A DNA stretch of 64,000 nt from Brachycybe producta (taxonomy: Eukaryota; Arthropoda; Diplopoda; Playtdesmida; Andrognathidae), in contig JAUPFP010000069.1 in the NCBI GenBank assembly GCA_036925085.1, positions 372,001-436,000 on the forward strand. The letters run 5' to 3'. Below the pieces are notes generated by a model that worked only from the letters and a program-made list of their open reading frames with translations, made no database searches and was not told the DNA's origin. Shown one piece after another: positions 12,814-25,568 of the stretch (the first letter of the stretch is position 1; each line of letters begins with the position of its first letter). The translations under genes were made by a program, and so were the position numbers.

Positions 12814-13629
12814 AAGCTACCAAATTTCATACAAATCCATTAAATAAAGAAGGAGACACCCAATGAATAAATGATTAATGTTATTTAAAGATTTTTAGTC
12901 AACAAAAGAAAGCGGATAATTTAATTATTATTATCATTCATAATGAATATTCTTTTGTTTAGCTTTTGTCGAAAAACTTAATTTTGACAATAAAAAAAGC
13001 AGCAGCAAGCAAATCCAATTGGTTGAAAGTAGAGGTAGAGGAGAGATAAAGGGGGTCAATGGTGGCTTGTTGCTAAGAGCCCACAACAACAATGTCAATT
13101 GGTACAATTTCAGTCAGTGTGTGTTCATTCTATTTTAATTGAAATTTCCCTTCATAATTGAATACAAGTTGCCAGTTTATACACTGATACACTTCAGTGA
13201 CGTTTGCCTGTCATCATCATCATCATCATCATCTACAATCTACATACAATAGTTTTGTTGCTAAGGGCCCTTTCTAGTTTCTATCAAAGGAGAGAGGTAT
13301 ACAGTTTAAATCCCCCTCTGTAGACCTGACTCCAGCTGTGAAAAGGGGGGGGGATGGGTTTTTGAGGGTTTTGTGTGTCTGTCTGTCCCTAGATGACCTT
13401 CACCGGATGGTTTACGCCAAAAAAAGCCAAACTTATCATTTATCTAGTTGTACATGTGTATTTTGTAACTATTACCTAACCATAGTTAAGGTAGTTTAAA
13501 AGGAGGAGGGGGGGGGGGGGGGTAAACTATTGATGCTTCGGATAGTGAATTAATGGATATCCGATTTTATTTTTCTGTTGGATAACGGATATCCGTTTGG
13601 ATAATTTAAAACGGAGTCCTGACTAATGT

Positions 13630-14425
13630 TTTGCAGCTATCTTTCTTAATATAATGCAACCCTTCTAGTTTCTAAAAAAACTTTCAAGAACTTTCTGAAA
13701 AGACAGAATAATCGTGAGTTCGAAACTCAGCTGTTCATAATCTTAAGATGGTTTTAGAGTGTAAAAATGCCTTCCAAACTTGATTATTCTGTCTTTCAGG
13801 TGCCATAATGAGTAGGAAACTTGAGTATGTTTTAGAAACTAGAAGGGTAGTTCAATTACTTAAGGGTGTTTTCTTGTGCATTATCGTTCAAAATAAGCTT
13901 GTTATGTGAGTTTGAAAATCATCCAATTTTAAGCAGTTGATACTTTTTTAATTTTTGTCTATAAAAAGTTTATTTTGAAAGATATTAACGTGAAAATGCC
14001 TTTAAGAGATTAAGCAACCTTTCTAGTTTACCTTAATTTTGACCCTGAAAAGTTAGAATATTCAAGATTTCGAAACTGAGCTGTTCATAATCTTAAGGTG
14101 GTTTTAAAGAGTGTAAAAATGCCTTCCGAACTTGATTATTCTGGCTTTCATGTGCCATAATGAGTAGGAAACTTGAGTATGTTTTAGAAACTAGAAGGGT
14201 AGTTCAATTACCTAAGGGCGTTTTCTTGTGCATTATCTTTCAAAATAAGCTTGTTATGTGAGTTTGAAAATCATCCAACTTTAAGCAGATGATATTTTTT
14301 TTAATTTTTGTCTGTTAACATGAAAATGTACTTGACTTTAACTCTTCTAGTTTCTAAAACACTTTCAAATTTCTCTTTAATTTTTTACTCAGCTGAAAAT
14401 CAGCTGTTGATAAACCATCTTAAAC
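13630..14425. repeat. Head-to-tail array of three family A copies
   Basis: A right half (about 13630-13748), a full copy (about 13748-14096) and another copy (about 14097-14425) follow one another without spacers. The two larger copies share long identical runs, such as GAGTATGTTTTAGAAACTAG and AAAATAAGCTTGTTATGTGA. This suggests a fairly recent tandem duplication of about 350 bases. Confidence 0.75.
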
Positions 14426-14710
14426 ATGGAAAAATACAAGAATTGGTATGTTATAAAAACACAGAAGAGATCAAATGCAAATATGTACAAATGTGACACA
14501 TGACAAATATGTCAACACATAAGATGTTTTATTTTGCAAAAAAAAAAAAAAGTGCAAACAACAGCACGCAATGTGACTAAATATGTTATCGTCGCCTCCA
14601 CACACACCTATTGTATATATAGGAAATGATAATAATGTATATAACAAACGACTTTTTATGTGTCACCTGTTGGAAGACGTTTTATTATTATATTTTCTGG
14701 TTATTTACAG

Positions 14711-14737
14711 ACACCAGGAGGCAGTTCAGTAGTCAAG
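14711..14737 (+). other. Candidate 27-base micro-exon
   Basis: The segment is preceded by TTATTTACAG and followed by GTATGA, so both sites match splice consensus. Its 27 bases read through as nine codons (TPGGSSVVK) in the phase in which the fifth collagen exon ends. It could be an alternative collagen terminal exon or chance; nothing else supports it. Confidence 0.2.
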
Positions 14738-15304
14738 GTATGATGATGATGATTATAATATTGGCATTTGTATTAACAAGGGAATGATTCAGGTATATAA
14801 TAACTACAGGTGTTTTTTTTGTTGAGGGAGGATGTGGAGAGAGGGTATATAGAGATTGGGCGGAGGGAGTGACTTGGAGGAAGTTTCCACAATCCACCCT
14901 CTCACCCCTTGACAATTGATTTTCTAATTCAAAGTAACGCACACATGGAATTGAAATGATATCACGTCATTTCTAGTTTTTTATCTCTTGTGTGTGACCC
15001 TGTTTCTAAGTGCATTTTCATTTGTTGTATCTCTCACTCTTTTTGATACACAATTATTAGTCAGGTGTATTTGACTAGAAAATGGTTGACTAATACCTAA
15101 AGCACTGTAACCACTTAGTCATCTTGATGATCTGTAATTTTTTTTTTTATTATTTTTCAGTATCTATAAGCTCAGAATATTTAGAGTGAATATAATTGTT
15201 CATTTTGAAAGATTTAAAAAAAAAATTCCACTTGAACTCAATAGTTTTGATTTTATTGAAACTTTTATATATAAAAAAAAATCTCAAGCTCTCACTCATT
15301 CCAT

Positions 15305-16145
15305 TGCGAAAAGCTAATTTTTGAACTCTGGCTATTTTCAGTTTCAATAGAAATTGAAAGTGTGTTAGAAACTAGATGGGTAACTGAAGAGGCTTTCAAT
15401 TTTCATGTTGATATCTTTCAAAATAAACTTTGTAGAAACATTTAAAAAATATTGTCTGCTTAAAGTTGGGTCATTTTCAATAAAAAAGCTTATTTTGAAA
15501 GATATCAATATGAAAACGGGCTTAAGGAATTGAGCTACTCCTTCTAGTTTCTAAAACACATTCAAGTTTTGCTTCATTTCGACACCTGAAAGACAGAATA
15601 ATCAAGAGTTCCGGAGATCCATTTACACTTTGAAACCGCGTTTATTGTTTTCATGTTGATATCTTTCAAAATAAACTTTTTACAGACAAGAACTTTGACA
15701 TATAAAAGCTTATTTTAAAAGATATCAACGTGAAAATACTTTCTAATTTATTATACTACCCTTCTAGTTTCTAAAACACTTAACTAGTTTCTCATAATTT
15801 TGCTCCTGATTCCTGAAAGTCTTGATTATTCTGTCTTTTCAGGAACAAAATTAAGCTAAATTAGAAAGTGTTTTAGAAACTAGAAGGGTAGTTCAATCAC
15901 TTAAGGGTATTTTCATGTTTTTTGATATCTTTTAAAATAAACTTTTTAGAGATAAAAATTTAAAAAAAATATTATCTGCTTAAAGTTGAGTCATTTTCAA
16001 ACTTTGACATAAAAAAGCTTATTTTGAAAGATATCAACATGATTGATTGAGAGCTACTCTTCTAGTTTCTAAAACACATTCAAGTTTCTCTTCAATTTTA
16101 TTTTCTCTGAAAGACAGAAATAGATGTTTTAAAAATCATCTTAAA
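15305..16145. repeat. Second array of family A copies
   Basis: A full copy (about 15305-15640), a copy lacking its left end (about 15640-15815) and another full copy (about 15817-16145) abut each other. Each keeps the TTCTAGTTTCTAAAACAC right arm and the GATATCTTTCAAAATAAACT core. Confidence 0.75.
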
Positions 16146-16620
16146 CACGTTCAGTAAATGTAAATCCGTGTGAAGTGTGTTCAGAAATTTATTTGTGAGC
16201 TCTTCTTCTACATTATTTCTAATTATTATTATTTTTTTGGTTACATGTTTTGTAATCTAATCTGAAATGCAATGATGCAAACTCTGTCATGTGTTGAGTT
16301 ATTGAATCATTTTTTTTTTGTTCACTCGTTTTTTACGTGACATCATTGAAGATATTCTCCTTTTAACTCATGAGGTTTAGGAAGTTAAAATTTTTTTATC
16401 AAAAATATATGCAACACTAAAATAAGCTTACATCAGCCCGTTTTTGCCCCCTTTCGCTTTTTTACTTCCCGTTTTTTTTTTTGTATATATTACATTTTAA
16501 ACGATATTTTTTTTTGCTGACTTATGATAAAGTTGATAAAAAGTTTTAAGACTCTGAACAAACTTTTTTGTCGATAATTATTATTTTTATGTTAATTATT
16601 GGTTTTGCGTCTCAGTGGAA

Positions 16621-16861
16621 CAAGCATATCAAACTCAAAGGCTAACACGGGCCGAATAAACAAGACATAAGTTTATGTGGTCCGCAAAAAAAAAAAAAAC
16701 CCCCAAAAACTTCAATATTTATAGAAACGTAGGTTTATTTCGAAAAGTACAGTAAGAAATTTTTATTAAAATTTTTGTTACGTACTGTTATATTGGCTGG
16801 GCCGAAAAGATATTCGCTGTGAGCCGCATGAGGTCCGCGAGCCGCGTGTTTGACATGCTTG
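16621..16861. mobile_element. hAT-like MITE with decayed 8-base target duplication
   Basis: Ends are CAAGCATATCAAACTCAA and the inverted GTTTGACATGCTTG. The GC-rich GGTCCGC/GAGCCGC blocks next to the ends resemble the widespread hAT non-autonomous elements of animals. Flanks CAGTGGAA (16613-16620) and CCGTAGAA (16862-16869) agree at 6 of 8 bases. Confidence 0.55.
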
Positions 16862-19800
16862 CCGTAGAACAATTATTTTTAATTATTATAATTGTTATTT
16901 TTAGCTTTTATTTTATGGTGACTTTTGTTACAACTACAGTTTTCAACCCTAATGCTGTTTGCATTCCCAGATTTGTACTGTTGTCCCTCTGCCATAGGCC
17001 CATTATTCAGTCAGAGAGATGATTGATGAAAAATATTCAATACAAAATATAAAATTGTAATCGAAAAGTGAAATGAATTATCGTTTAAAAGACGAAAAAA
17101 AAAAATGACACAATTTTCCGAATAACTATTCGGGATTACGATAATCCGGCTCAGGTTCTGGCAGTCATCTTAGTCCGGATAAACGGGGTTTCTATTGTAC
17201 TTTAAATTTATACAGCCGGAAATCCAACTCTACCAACTAACTAACCATACGATTTTTTTTTGTATAATGGTTGTTGTGTAAATCATTAATAATTTACGAA
17301 TTAAACATGGAAACAATAATTAATTATTAATGCTTTGGAAAAGAAGGAAGGAGAAAAACCAAAAAAAAAATACCATTGCTGCTTATTGTTTGCATATTGA
17401 GCTTATTTATTGGGACCTTGTTCAGTCATAAAGTAATTTATGACAGTCGCTGCTAGTTCGACAAATATTTGTATTCGTGCCTTTATTGTCTTTTTTATTA
17501 TCATCAATATTATAAGTTTAGTAACTTGTTGTTCAAGGATCACTTTTGAACAAAAAAACATCCCACCCCCAACCTTCACAAGTTGAAAAACAAGTTGTCA
17601 CATTTAAAAAAAAAAAAATCGTCTTTAACAGATATATATGTTATGAGGGCTCTTGAGGGCCACCCAATTTTAGAGGTTCCCGAAGTCTTCACAATTTCTA
17701 TGTGCGGGCTTCTTAGGCGAGGCTCCAGTGGCTACACAGTTTTCAAGAGGTTCCAAGGAACAATACAGTTAGTTTTCTTGGGGCCTCGTAGTTTCGAGAA
17801 CATCTCGACACCTTCACAAGTTTAAGAAATATTGGCCTCGAAGAACTGGCGCAGGTGACAATTGCCAGCTGGGCCAGTACTGGGCAGTACGAGGCCTACG
17901 TAAAGCCCATGAGCCGGTGGGTTTAGGCCGGCATTTTTATGTTAAAGGCCATGGGCCTGGTGACATTTGTGGGCATTGCCCAGTATAAAGTCTCAAGGGC
18001 TGGGCTTCAAATTTTTACACAATGTAGGTCTCTAGTCTGGAGATTACTGTTTAGTTTGGTATGCTGGCCATACGTCCGTATTTTGTACGGTCAGTTTGTT
18101 CTTTTGGGGTTGTGTCGGTTTCCGTATTCGTACAATGCGAAAAAGTGGGAAATGTCCATATTTCTTCATTGTTGTGTGTCATCTGTTCTTGGAGAGGGTC
18201 AGTATTGTGTGTGACCCTCAGAAATCATGGGCAGCCTAAGTTTGGGCGTTTTTCTTTCTTTCAGTTTGGTGCTTATTCCTTTTGGCGCTAAGTCAGCGCT
18301 ACTACTTAGTTAGCTCTTATTATATATAAAAAAAATATGGTAATAATAGTTTTTTCTTTTTTTTTGTCTATTTTTATAGCATTGATGAATCGATACGAAT
18401 TGAAATTCAGAAAACTAAATAAAGCAGCATAAAGAAGAAGAAGGAAAAGAAGAAAAAAAAAAGTCATCCAAAAACAGGTTACAATTTTAATGTAAACCTA
18501 GTAAGTCACAAGTATACATGGAACTAGGACTTAAACCCCACCCACACCTTCTTCTTTTTCTAGACTCAATATTTTAAATTGAGATTTAAAATAAATGATA
18601 AATATTGTTTGTACATAATAATGATTTTTTAAAAAGTTAGTAGAAAAAAGGCATAATTTTTGTCCTTTTTTTTTTATAAGAAAGTAACTAAAAAAAAATA
18701 TAATTAACTGACAAAACTAATTAACGAGCTTCCCCTTCCCCATCTGTTATTATTAATTCGGCCTTTTTTTGTCTCTTTTATTGCATTTGAAAAGAATACT
18801 ATATATACCTCATTAAATTGTATGTTGTGTTTTTCTGCACGTCGTCAACACCAAATGACGTATTTTAATTGTGTTTTTTTTTGTGATGTCATGATGATAT
18901 AAAATTCATCAGACCCACTTTAATTTTTTTTTCAGCGTTTTTATTTTTCGCTATTTTTTCTCTCATCCACATTTCACAAAAAAAACATAATTTTGTATTT
19001 TTGTTTTTAAAGAATTACAACATTTTTTTATTATTATTATTAATAAGTATATATTAGAATTTAGACATTTTTTTACATGTTGTACATATTTAATTTCTTC
19101 TCTCCAAATTAATAAATACAAGGAGCTTACATATTAATTAATATAAAAATATATAATGTAATTGCAATAATACAATTATTTTTTAATTAGAAAATTGACA
19201 CTTTTCTCCTCCTCCTCAGCCCCCCCTCCCTTTTTTTTGTAATATTTTAATATCTTAATTTGAGTCAATATTTCTGATGATGTAGAGTAATTATTAATTA
19301 ATTTGCCAAAAAAAAAAATGTTGCAATTTTTAATTATTGAAAAAAAAAGAAGAAAAATAAAAAATCTTCCATATTTTAAACATTTTATACATTTTTACTG
19401 CTTATATATAATAAATCATGATAGTTCATTTTTTTAATATTAATTAGTATATCCGGATGTTAATGATGCTTTGTTATTAATGTATAAAAGAAAAGAAATT
19501 CCCTCATAATTTAAGATATTTCTTTTTTTTTTTTGTTTGAAGATCCGTTTTGCCTGTTATTGATAACCTCCCCCTCCCACCCTTACAAAAAACACATGTA
19601 AAATATTCATAAATAAAAATCTGTATAAATTGAACATTTTTTTAGGTGTTGGTGGTGGTTAGGGGTCCATTGACATCATTGCCTAGCAATGAATTTTTCC
19701 GAGGGCTTTGACTCTCTCGCAACGGTTTCTATAGCAGTTGTATTAGGCAGTAAAAGTAATCATTAACAGCTATATATCGAAGCGAAGTGATGCACAAATT

Positions 19801-21948
19801 TTTAAAAACAAAACACTAATTTGTTTCCAGACAACGTTATCTTCGTTTAATTGATGATGTGACAAACCATTTTTTTTTTGAAAGTTGTATTGTTACATAT
19901 GGCACTAAGGTCATATCTTTTTTTTTTCTATACTTGAAACAAGAAAAAAATCTATAAATAAAATTGAAATAACCACAATGACCCTTATGGGTGCATTCTA
20001 GAACTCGAGGTCCCTCAGTAACAGACCAATTCTCTGAATTTAATGTTCAAGTTTTTGGGTTATTTTTGATTTTTTGATTAATCACATAAAACAACAAATC
20101 GGGCTCAAGAGTGGATTGATTTAAATCATTGATTTAATCGAGTGATCTGTTTTGCGTGGTCTGTTTTGCAGTCGAACTCGTCCACTAAAAGTGGTTCATA
20201 TGAAAATGCACTGCACTGTTTTTTTTTTTGTAATTGAATGAATGTTGGTGTAAGTTGAGAAGAAATTTTAGTTCTTATCAGAGATGGCGCCATCTATTGG
20301 CCACACTCAGCTATGGCACGAAATGCTCCCTAGACAGAGAAACTCATATATGTCTTGACCTATGCGTTCTCAGATGCATATCATATCAGGTCATATCATC
20401 ATTACATGTGTGAGGTCTTTTTTTTCACTGACCTCTTGTCTTTGACCTCAGAGTTCATTCATTTCTTATTTTGTCACCTTAAACCTTATTTTTAGTTTGT
20501 TTTATATGAGAATTATGTGACTAGAATGACGTCATATTGGCATTTATAGAAAGAAAAGTTGTTTTTTTCATTTAAGACATGAAAACAAATGATGTGTTTG
20601 CCAAAAAAAAAATACTAGAAAAATGTGTGTATCTTAGTAGCTCACATAATATGTCACAGTAGACATCAATGTCAGCAGTCAGTCAGTCAATGTGGCCAAA
20701 GTACCCACGTATCCAAAGACCTTCTCATCATCTTTATTATCATCTTTAATAATCTTCATATAAAATCCAAGTCTAATCGAACTTTTTTGTTGACGTCATT
20801 GGAACAAAATAACCATAAAAATAGGTTGTTTTTGTGTTGTGAACGTTCCATAAAAAAATAGGGAACATAAAATTTCATTTACGAAATCTTCTCTCATTTA
20901 AATTAAGGCACGTTAAAATTGAAATTGAATCTTGTTCTTAATCTTTTATAGTAAAGGTGAAAAGGTTAAATGTGTTTTTTTTATTTAAAAATATTAATAT
21001 AATCTGAATGGAGAGAGAGAGAGAGATTGTATGACAAAAGTTCGTAAATTAATTTAAATGCCTAATTAATATGTATGATGCAAACACAGTTAAATGTGTT
21101 TGTGAAAAGATAAAAAGTTATTATTGTTATATTATATAGTAACTGTTTTCTTCTTTCTTTCTATCTATCTAGTATAAACTGAAACTTTAAGTTTACTTTT
21201 TAACCTTGAATGATATTTTGAGCTCTTCTTTTTTTTTTACTTTCAAAAGAGTCAGATTGTGTTTATCACATTTTTTGTTATGTTTAGTAGTTAACTAGTT
21301 AGTAGAAGTATTAAGTCTGCTGTGACCCCCTCCCCCCTTTCCCCTCACCCCCTTCTTGTGTTTCTCTATATCATCAGAATAGGACTAATTTTGGAATAGG
21401 ACCAGACATAAACACGCCACTTAATTGGCGCCAAATAATCCTTATAACGAATTTATATATTTTATAAACAATTCGAGAAAATTAAGTAGAGAAAAAAAAA
21501 AGTGTGTTCAAGACGCCATCATTTAAATGTGTTGTTTTTCACAATTGTTGTTCTCCTAGTCCTCATTTAGTTAGGACAAACCCGTTGAGGTTGCGTCTCC
21601 CCCCGCCCCTGCACAGGCAATTAGAAAACGGGATAAACAAAAGTTGGATCCGCCCTTTTTATGACGAACAACAACTTCTAATTGGTTTGTTGTGTGGTTC
21701 GACGTTCAAAAGGGCGGAGCATGTGACGTCAGACTACATAACCAACCAATTAGAAGTTGCGTTCGCTGTCGTTTGCTGTTGCCCCTGCTGCTTAAAACAT
21801 TGCGCCCCTCTCTCCACGCAGTTGCGAGGGCTGTGGGTCACCATCTACTCTTCTGGGACAAACTCTAAATTTATTGATGGCCCACCGCCAAATTCATCAG
21901 TAAATAAATGGACTTCAAAATATCATTCATTTTTTTTATCCGCACTAT

Positions 21949-22292
21949 AAAGAAGCGTGTGACGTCAGAGGGGTTGGACAAATAATTTATAGGTTTGTCT
22001 CAGTTTGACCAGTGATGCGTCCAATCTGTGGATAATGGATATCCGATTTTATTCTTCTGTCGGACCCTAAGGCGTAATTCACACGGTCCGGGTGTTTGCC
22101 CAACCGAGAGATTGCTCGGATGCTGTCTTCACTATAAACTGGAACTCGAGCTGTTATCAGTATTGAGAGCAGTCCGAGCAAATGCCCGGCTGAGACCTAG
22201 AGGTTTGTAACATTGCGATCCGAGTGTTTTCTACGCCCGGGTCCTGTGTGTAGCTATTTTTGTCAATCTTTCTGACGTCACAAGCTTCATTT
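21949..22292. mobile_element. Element with TGACGTCA in its inverted ends
   Basis: Left end TAAAGAAGCGTGTGACGTCA, then GAGGGGTTGGACAAA; right end, read on the other strand, AATGAAGCTTGTGACGTCAG, then AAAGATTGACAAA. Same family as the element at 10005-10502. Another element (22070-22254) is inserted inside. Confidence 0.65.
22070..22254. mobile_element. MITE nested in the TGACGTCA element
   Basis: Ends GTAATTCACACGGTCCGGGT and the inverted CGCCCGGGTCCTGTGTGTAG. About 185 bases and GC-richer than its surroundings. No coding capacity. Confidence 0.55.
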
Positions 22293-23150
22293 TACGTTGA
22301 GGCAACTACATAAGCCCATAATTGACAGTTCTTACCTTTTCTTCCCTCCTTCTCCTCCCTTGTCTTATAGTTCACCCTTTGATGTGCTTCTGCCATTTAT
22401 GCAAATTTATTTATTCTTCCCCCCCCCCCAAATCCCTCCTCCGACACCTCTCATCAATAGATGAACAAACAACATTGACTGTCCTATTTATAGCCTATAG
22501 GCCTAGTTTTATCACTTTATTTTCAAGAATGGCCATTGTCAAAAATATAAGAAGTTGACAAAAACTGCGAAATTAGCAATTCGAATTTTGCAAAGTCCTT
22601 GGTCACAGTTTTTTTTTTAAATATATTTATTTTATTTCGATAAAACACGTTTTTTGAAGGACAAATAAATATATATCTAGACGTAGAGAAAATAGTTATT
22701 CAATCAAAAATTAACTGTTTGGTCTATTACTAGCCTCTACTTCCAAGACAATATAGTTAGGTTTGGTACAAAACAAACACCTACAGGAGGTGATTAATAA
22801 GGTGATAGTATTATACACTGAGGTGAAATATAGTTAATTTGCAATATTTATTTGAATAGCTATTTTCTCTTCCATATAAATACACCTATTTATTTATATA
22901 TATACCGGTTTTATAATATGAATTATCATATTATTTATAGGTTATTTTTTTGTTGAAATTATTTTCACGCAGTTTAAAACACACCTACATTGAGATAACT
23001 TTATATTTAAGTAAACAGTTTTTATTTCGTATTTTATACTGTTACCGTCAAAGTTGAAAATCAGTCATTCTACAAATTCACATTGTCAAAGTGAAAAACC
23101 CCTACCAATTTGATTGCAACGCTACAAAATAATCAAGGGGTGTCTCATTA

Positions 23151-23460
23151 CTAGAGCTCGGATTTTTATGCAATATCAAGCATATGTTTCTTAATCTGTG
23201 GCCCAAGTGCCAATTATTGTGAAGTAATCATCATTAACTGCAATTATGCTTTTTTTCTAATCAATAAGGCTGGTTAGACGCTAGATATCTGTTTACTATC
23301 AGTTGTCAACAAGAGTTCTAGCCTCTAACCAGTGTTTTTGATTAAATAAGAAACATAATTGTTGTTTGGATCTAAAACAGGGGATTGTTACTTCACAATT
23401 GGCTCTTGGGCCACAAATTGATAAACATTTTCTTGATATTTTGCATAAAAATCCGAGCCA
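23151..23460. repeat. Foldback family 2, copy b
   Basis: Left arm CTCGGATTTTTATGCAATAT and TGTGGCCCAAGTGCCAATT; right arm CAATTGGCTCTTGGGCCACA and TTGCATAAAAATCCGAG. The centre carries GGCTGGTTAGACGCTAGATA and a complementary GAGTTCTAGCCTCTAACC. Confidence 0.8.
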
Positions 23461-23464
23461 TACT

Positions 23465-23704
23465 CATTACAGAAGAAAAGAAAAATCATAAAAATATAAC
23501 AATATCTTATGATTTTATTTTATGACTGCCATATCATGCTGTACAACAGTCAAGTGTCAGTCATAAAGGTATAATACATAAATAACAATATTTGTCTTAT
23601 AAAAATCTTTTGTAATTTTCACAACCTTGTGACTGCTACACGATTATGAGCAAAATATGACAATTTACTGTCATAGGACAGTCGTATATTGCATTTCTGT
23701 AATG
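23465..23704. mobile_element. MITE with CATTACAGAA ends, copy 1
   Basis: CATTACAGAA at the left and TTCTGTAATG at the right form a perfect 10-base inverted repeat around about 220 AT-rich bases with repeated ATGACAGT/ACTGTCAT motifs. A second copy lies at 41220-41433 in the tetraspanin intron. Confidence 0.6.
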
Positions 23705-25159
23705 TGGTCCTAGCATCATCTTAGGTAATGTGCACATGGTCTTAAATCAATAAACCTCAATGTAAGTTTTACATACAAACATATCTATATTGACAATTTA
23801 CAAATTGCCTGAAATGCTAGTCTATTGCCAAGATTTACAACTGAAATCAGTTGTTTCGCAAATTGACTAGTAAATTCATTGTTTGTAAATTGAACTGGCA
23901 ATTATTATGAGTATAGAAAAAATAATAGTGGCAATTAAAAAGTGTAGAAAACATCAGTTTTGTTAACTAACCTCAAACACAAATAATAAAAGGGGAGTGG
24001 CTAGGGATTTCATAATAGAAGTGAGATTAGGTATGGGGGTGGTGGTGGGGAAGGACTTCACTCCCCCTTTAAGGAAGAAGGGTTATCAATTATCATCATC
24101 ATTAATCATGTTTCAGGATTCAGGGACTTCTATAATTTGCATCCAGAGAGAAATAATCAGAAATTGAAAGAGAGAGAGAGAGAGGGAGAGGGAGAAAAAA
24201 AAAGGCCTCCCGTTCACATTATTAATAATAATCGTCCCCAATTTTTTTTTCTTCTTCTTTTTCTCCCAATGATGTCATTTATCCTTGATCCCGTTTTTTT
24301 TTTCTTCTTCCAAACTTGACTACGTGCAGTTTTTAACATATTAAGTTTTGATAGGTATCACCACCCACCCACCCAACCCAACAATTATTACAACAAGAAA
24401 AGTTCTTGAAGAAAGAGGGGGGAGGGGTTGGAGGATAGAGAAAATACAGGCTCAGACCCTTTTTTTTATCCCCATTTCTTCAAACATGGAAAATACTAGA
24501 AAGGAGGGGGAGGGGGGTACAGGAGAGATTTAAAAAAAAAAAGACGGATACACAAGTTTGGGCAAATATAAAGTGGGGAAAAAGGGAAGTTTTTTTATGA
24601 TCTTGAAAAGTTAAAACTATTAAAATTCAATGGTTTATACTAGAGAGAACATGTCCCATTTTGACCCTCGTCCGGCCGGCCCCTTCTCCCTCCCTATTAA
24701 TGTTTCCTGAGGTCCAATTTTTGTATTGTTACATATTGTTTATTTGTTTTTAGGCAGTTTTTTTTTTCTTCTTCCCGTTTCTGTTTATATAAAATTAGAT
24801 TTATCTATTGTTGATAGTGTGAATCTCCCTCACTCTCCTCCTCACCCTTTTTTCATATCAGAATCAAATCTATTTTTATATAAACATTTTTTTCAGGGGG
24901 GGGGGGGTTTAATAATGAGAGATATGTATCATTAGTTGTGTTTGAATGAACTTTTGTTTTTGTTCATTATTTTTATTTTATTTTCATCAATCAGGAAATT
25001 CCTCCCTTTTCTCCACCTCCCCCCTTACTTAGTAATTAAAACAAAAAGTCATAATTCACGCCTCCCTACAACCCACCCACTTGTATATTGATATTTTAAT
25101 ATTCCTTTATTGTACAGGGTGACTATAAAGCTATATTTGATATTTATTTAGGTTTTCAG

Positions 25160-25568
25160 TAGAGGTGAGTCGAATCCTAAATTTTCTCGAATCGAAATCC
25201 GAATCGGTTCTCGAATACCTCCAATCTAACGAATCTCTCGAATCCTTCATATAAGAAACCTATATTATTCATTAAGATATAAATAAATGAAATAATATTA
25301 AATATATTAAATTAATAATAAAAACACAGTGTGGCACTCATAAGGTGATATTGATGATCCGGAATTGCAATCGAAATTACAACAATCGCCGAGTTTTTTT
25401 TTAGTAAGCGCTTCTATTCGACGTCAATGGAGTTAAAACTAATTTTATCAAAAGTTTTTAACATTTTTTTTATATAAAGATTCGAAAGACGAAAAAAGCG
25501 CGAAGATTCGAGGTCTCGAATCTCGAATATTTTTCAAGATTCGCCGGGATTCGAATGTCCCATTCCTA
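25160..25568. mobile_element. hAT-type MITE with perfect 8-base target duplication
   Basis: 409 bases starting TAGAGGTGAGTCGAATCC and ending GGATTCGAATGTCCCATTCCTA (shown in parts: GGATTCGAATGTCC, CATTCCTA), an inverted pair of the hAT TAGGGGTGGG type. It is flanked on both sides by identical GTTTTCAG (25152-25159 and 25569-25576). The body is rich in TCGAATC motifs. No transposase. Confidence 0.8.

Noticed and set aside
17171-17200. Tigger/pogo-type end (GTCCGGATAAACGGGGTTTC)
   Set aside because: Only one end is recognisable; the partner end is missing or too worn to define an element.
21504-21950. 148-codon open frame, longest in the gene desert
   Set aside because: It crosses repeat sequence shared with 12270-12448, has irregular composition, and shows no family resemblance.
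13540-22060. GGATATCCGATTTTATT shared by 13556 and 22040 as a CRISPR- or regulator-like repeat
   Set aside because: Only two diverged copies in an animal genome; more likely ends of another old transposon.
24137-24533. Purine-rich open frames near 24.1-24.5 kb
   Set aside because: Low-complexity GAGA/GGGGA tracts; no codon-like signal.
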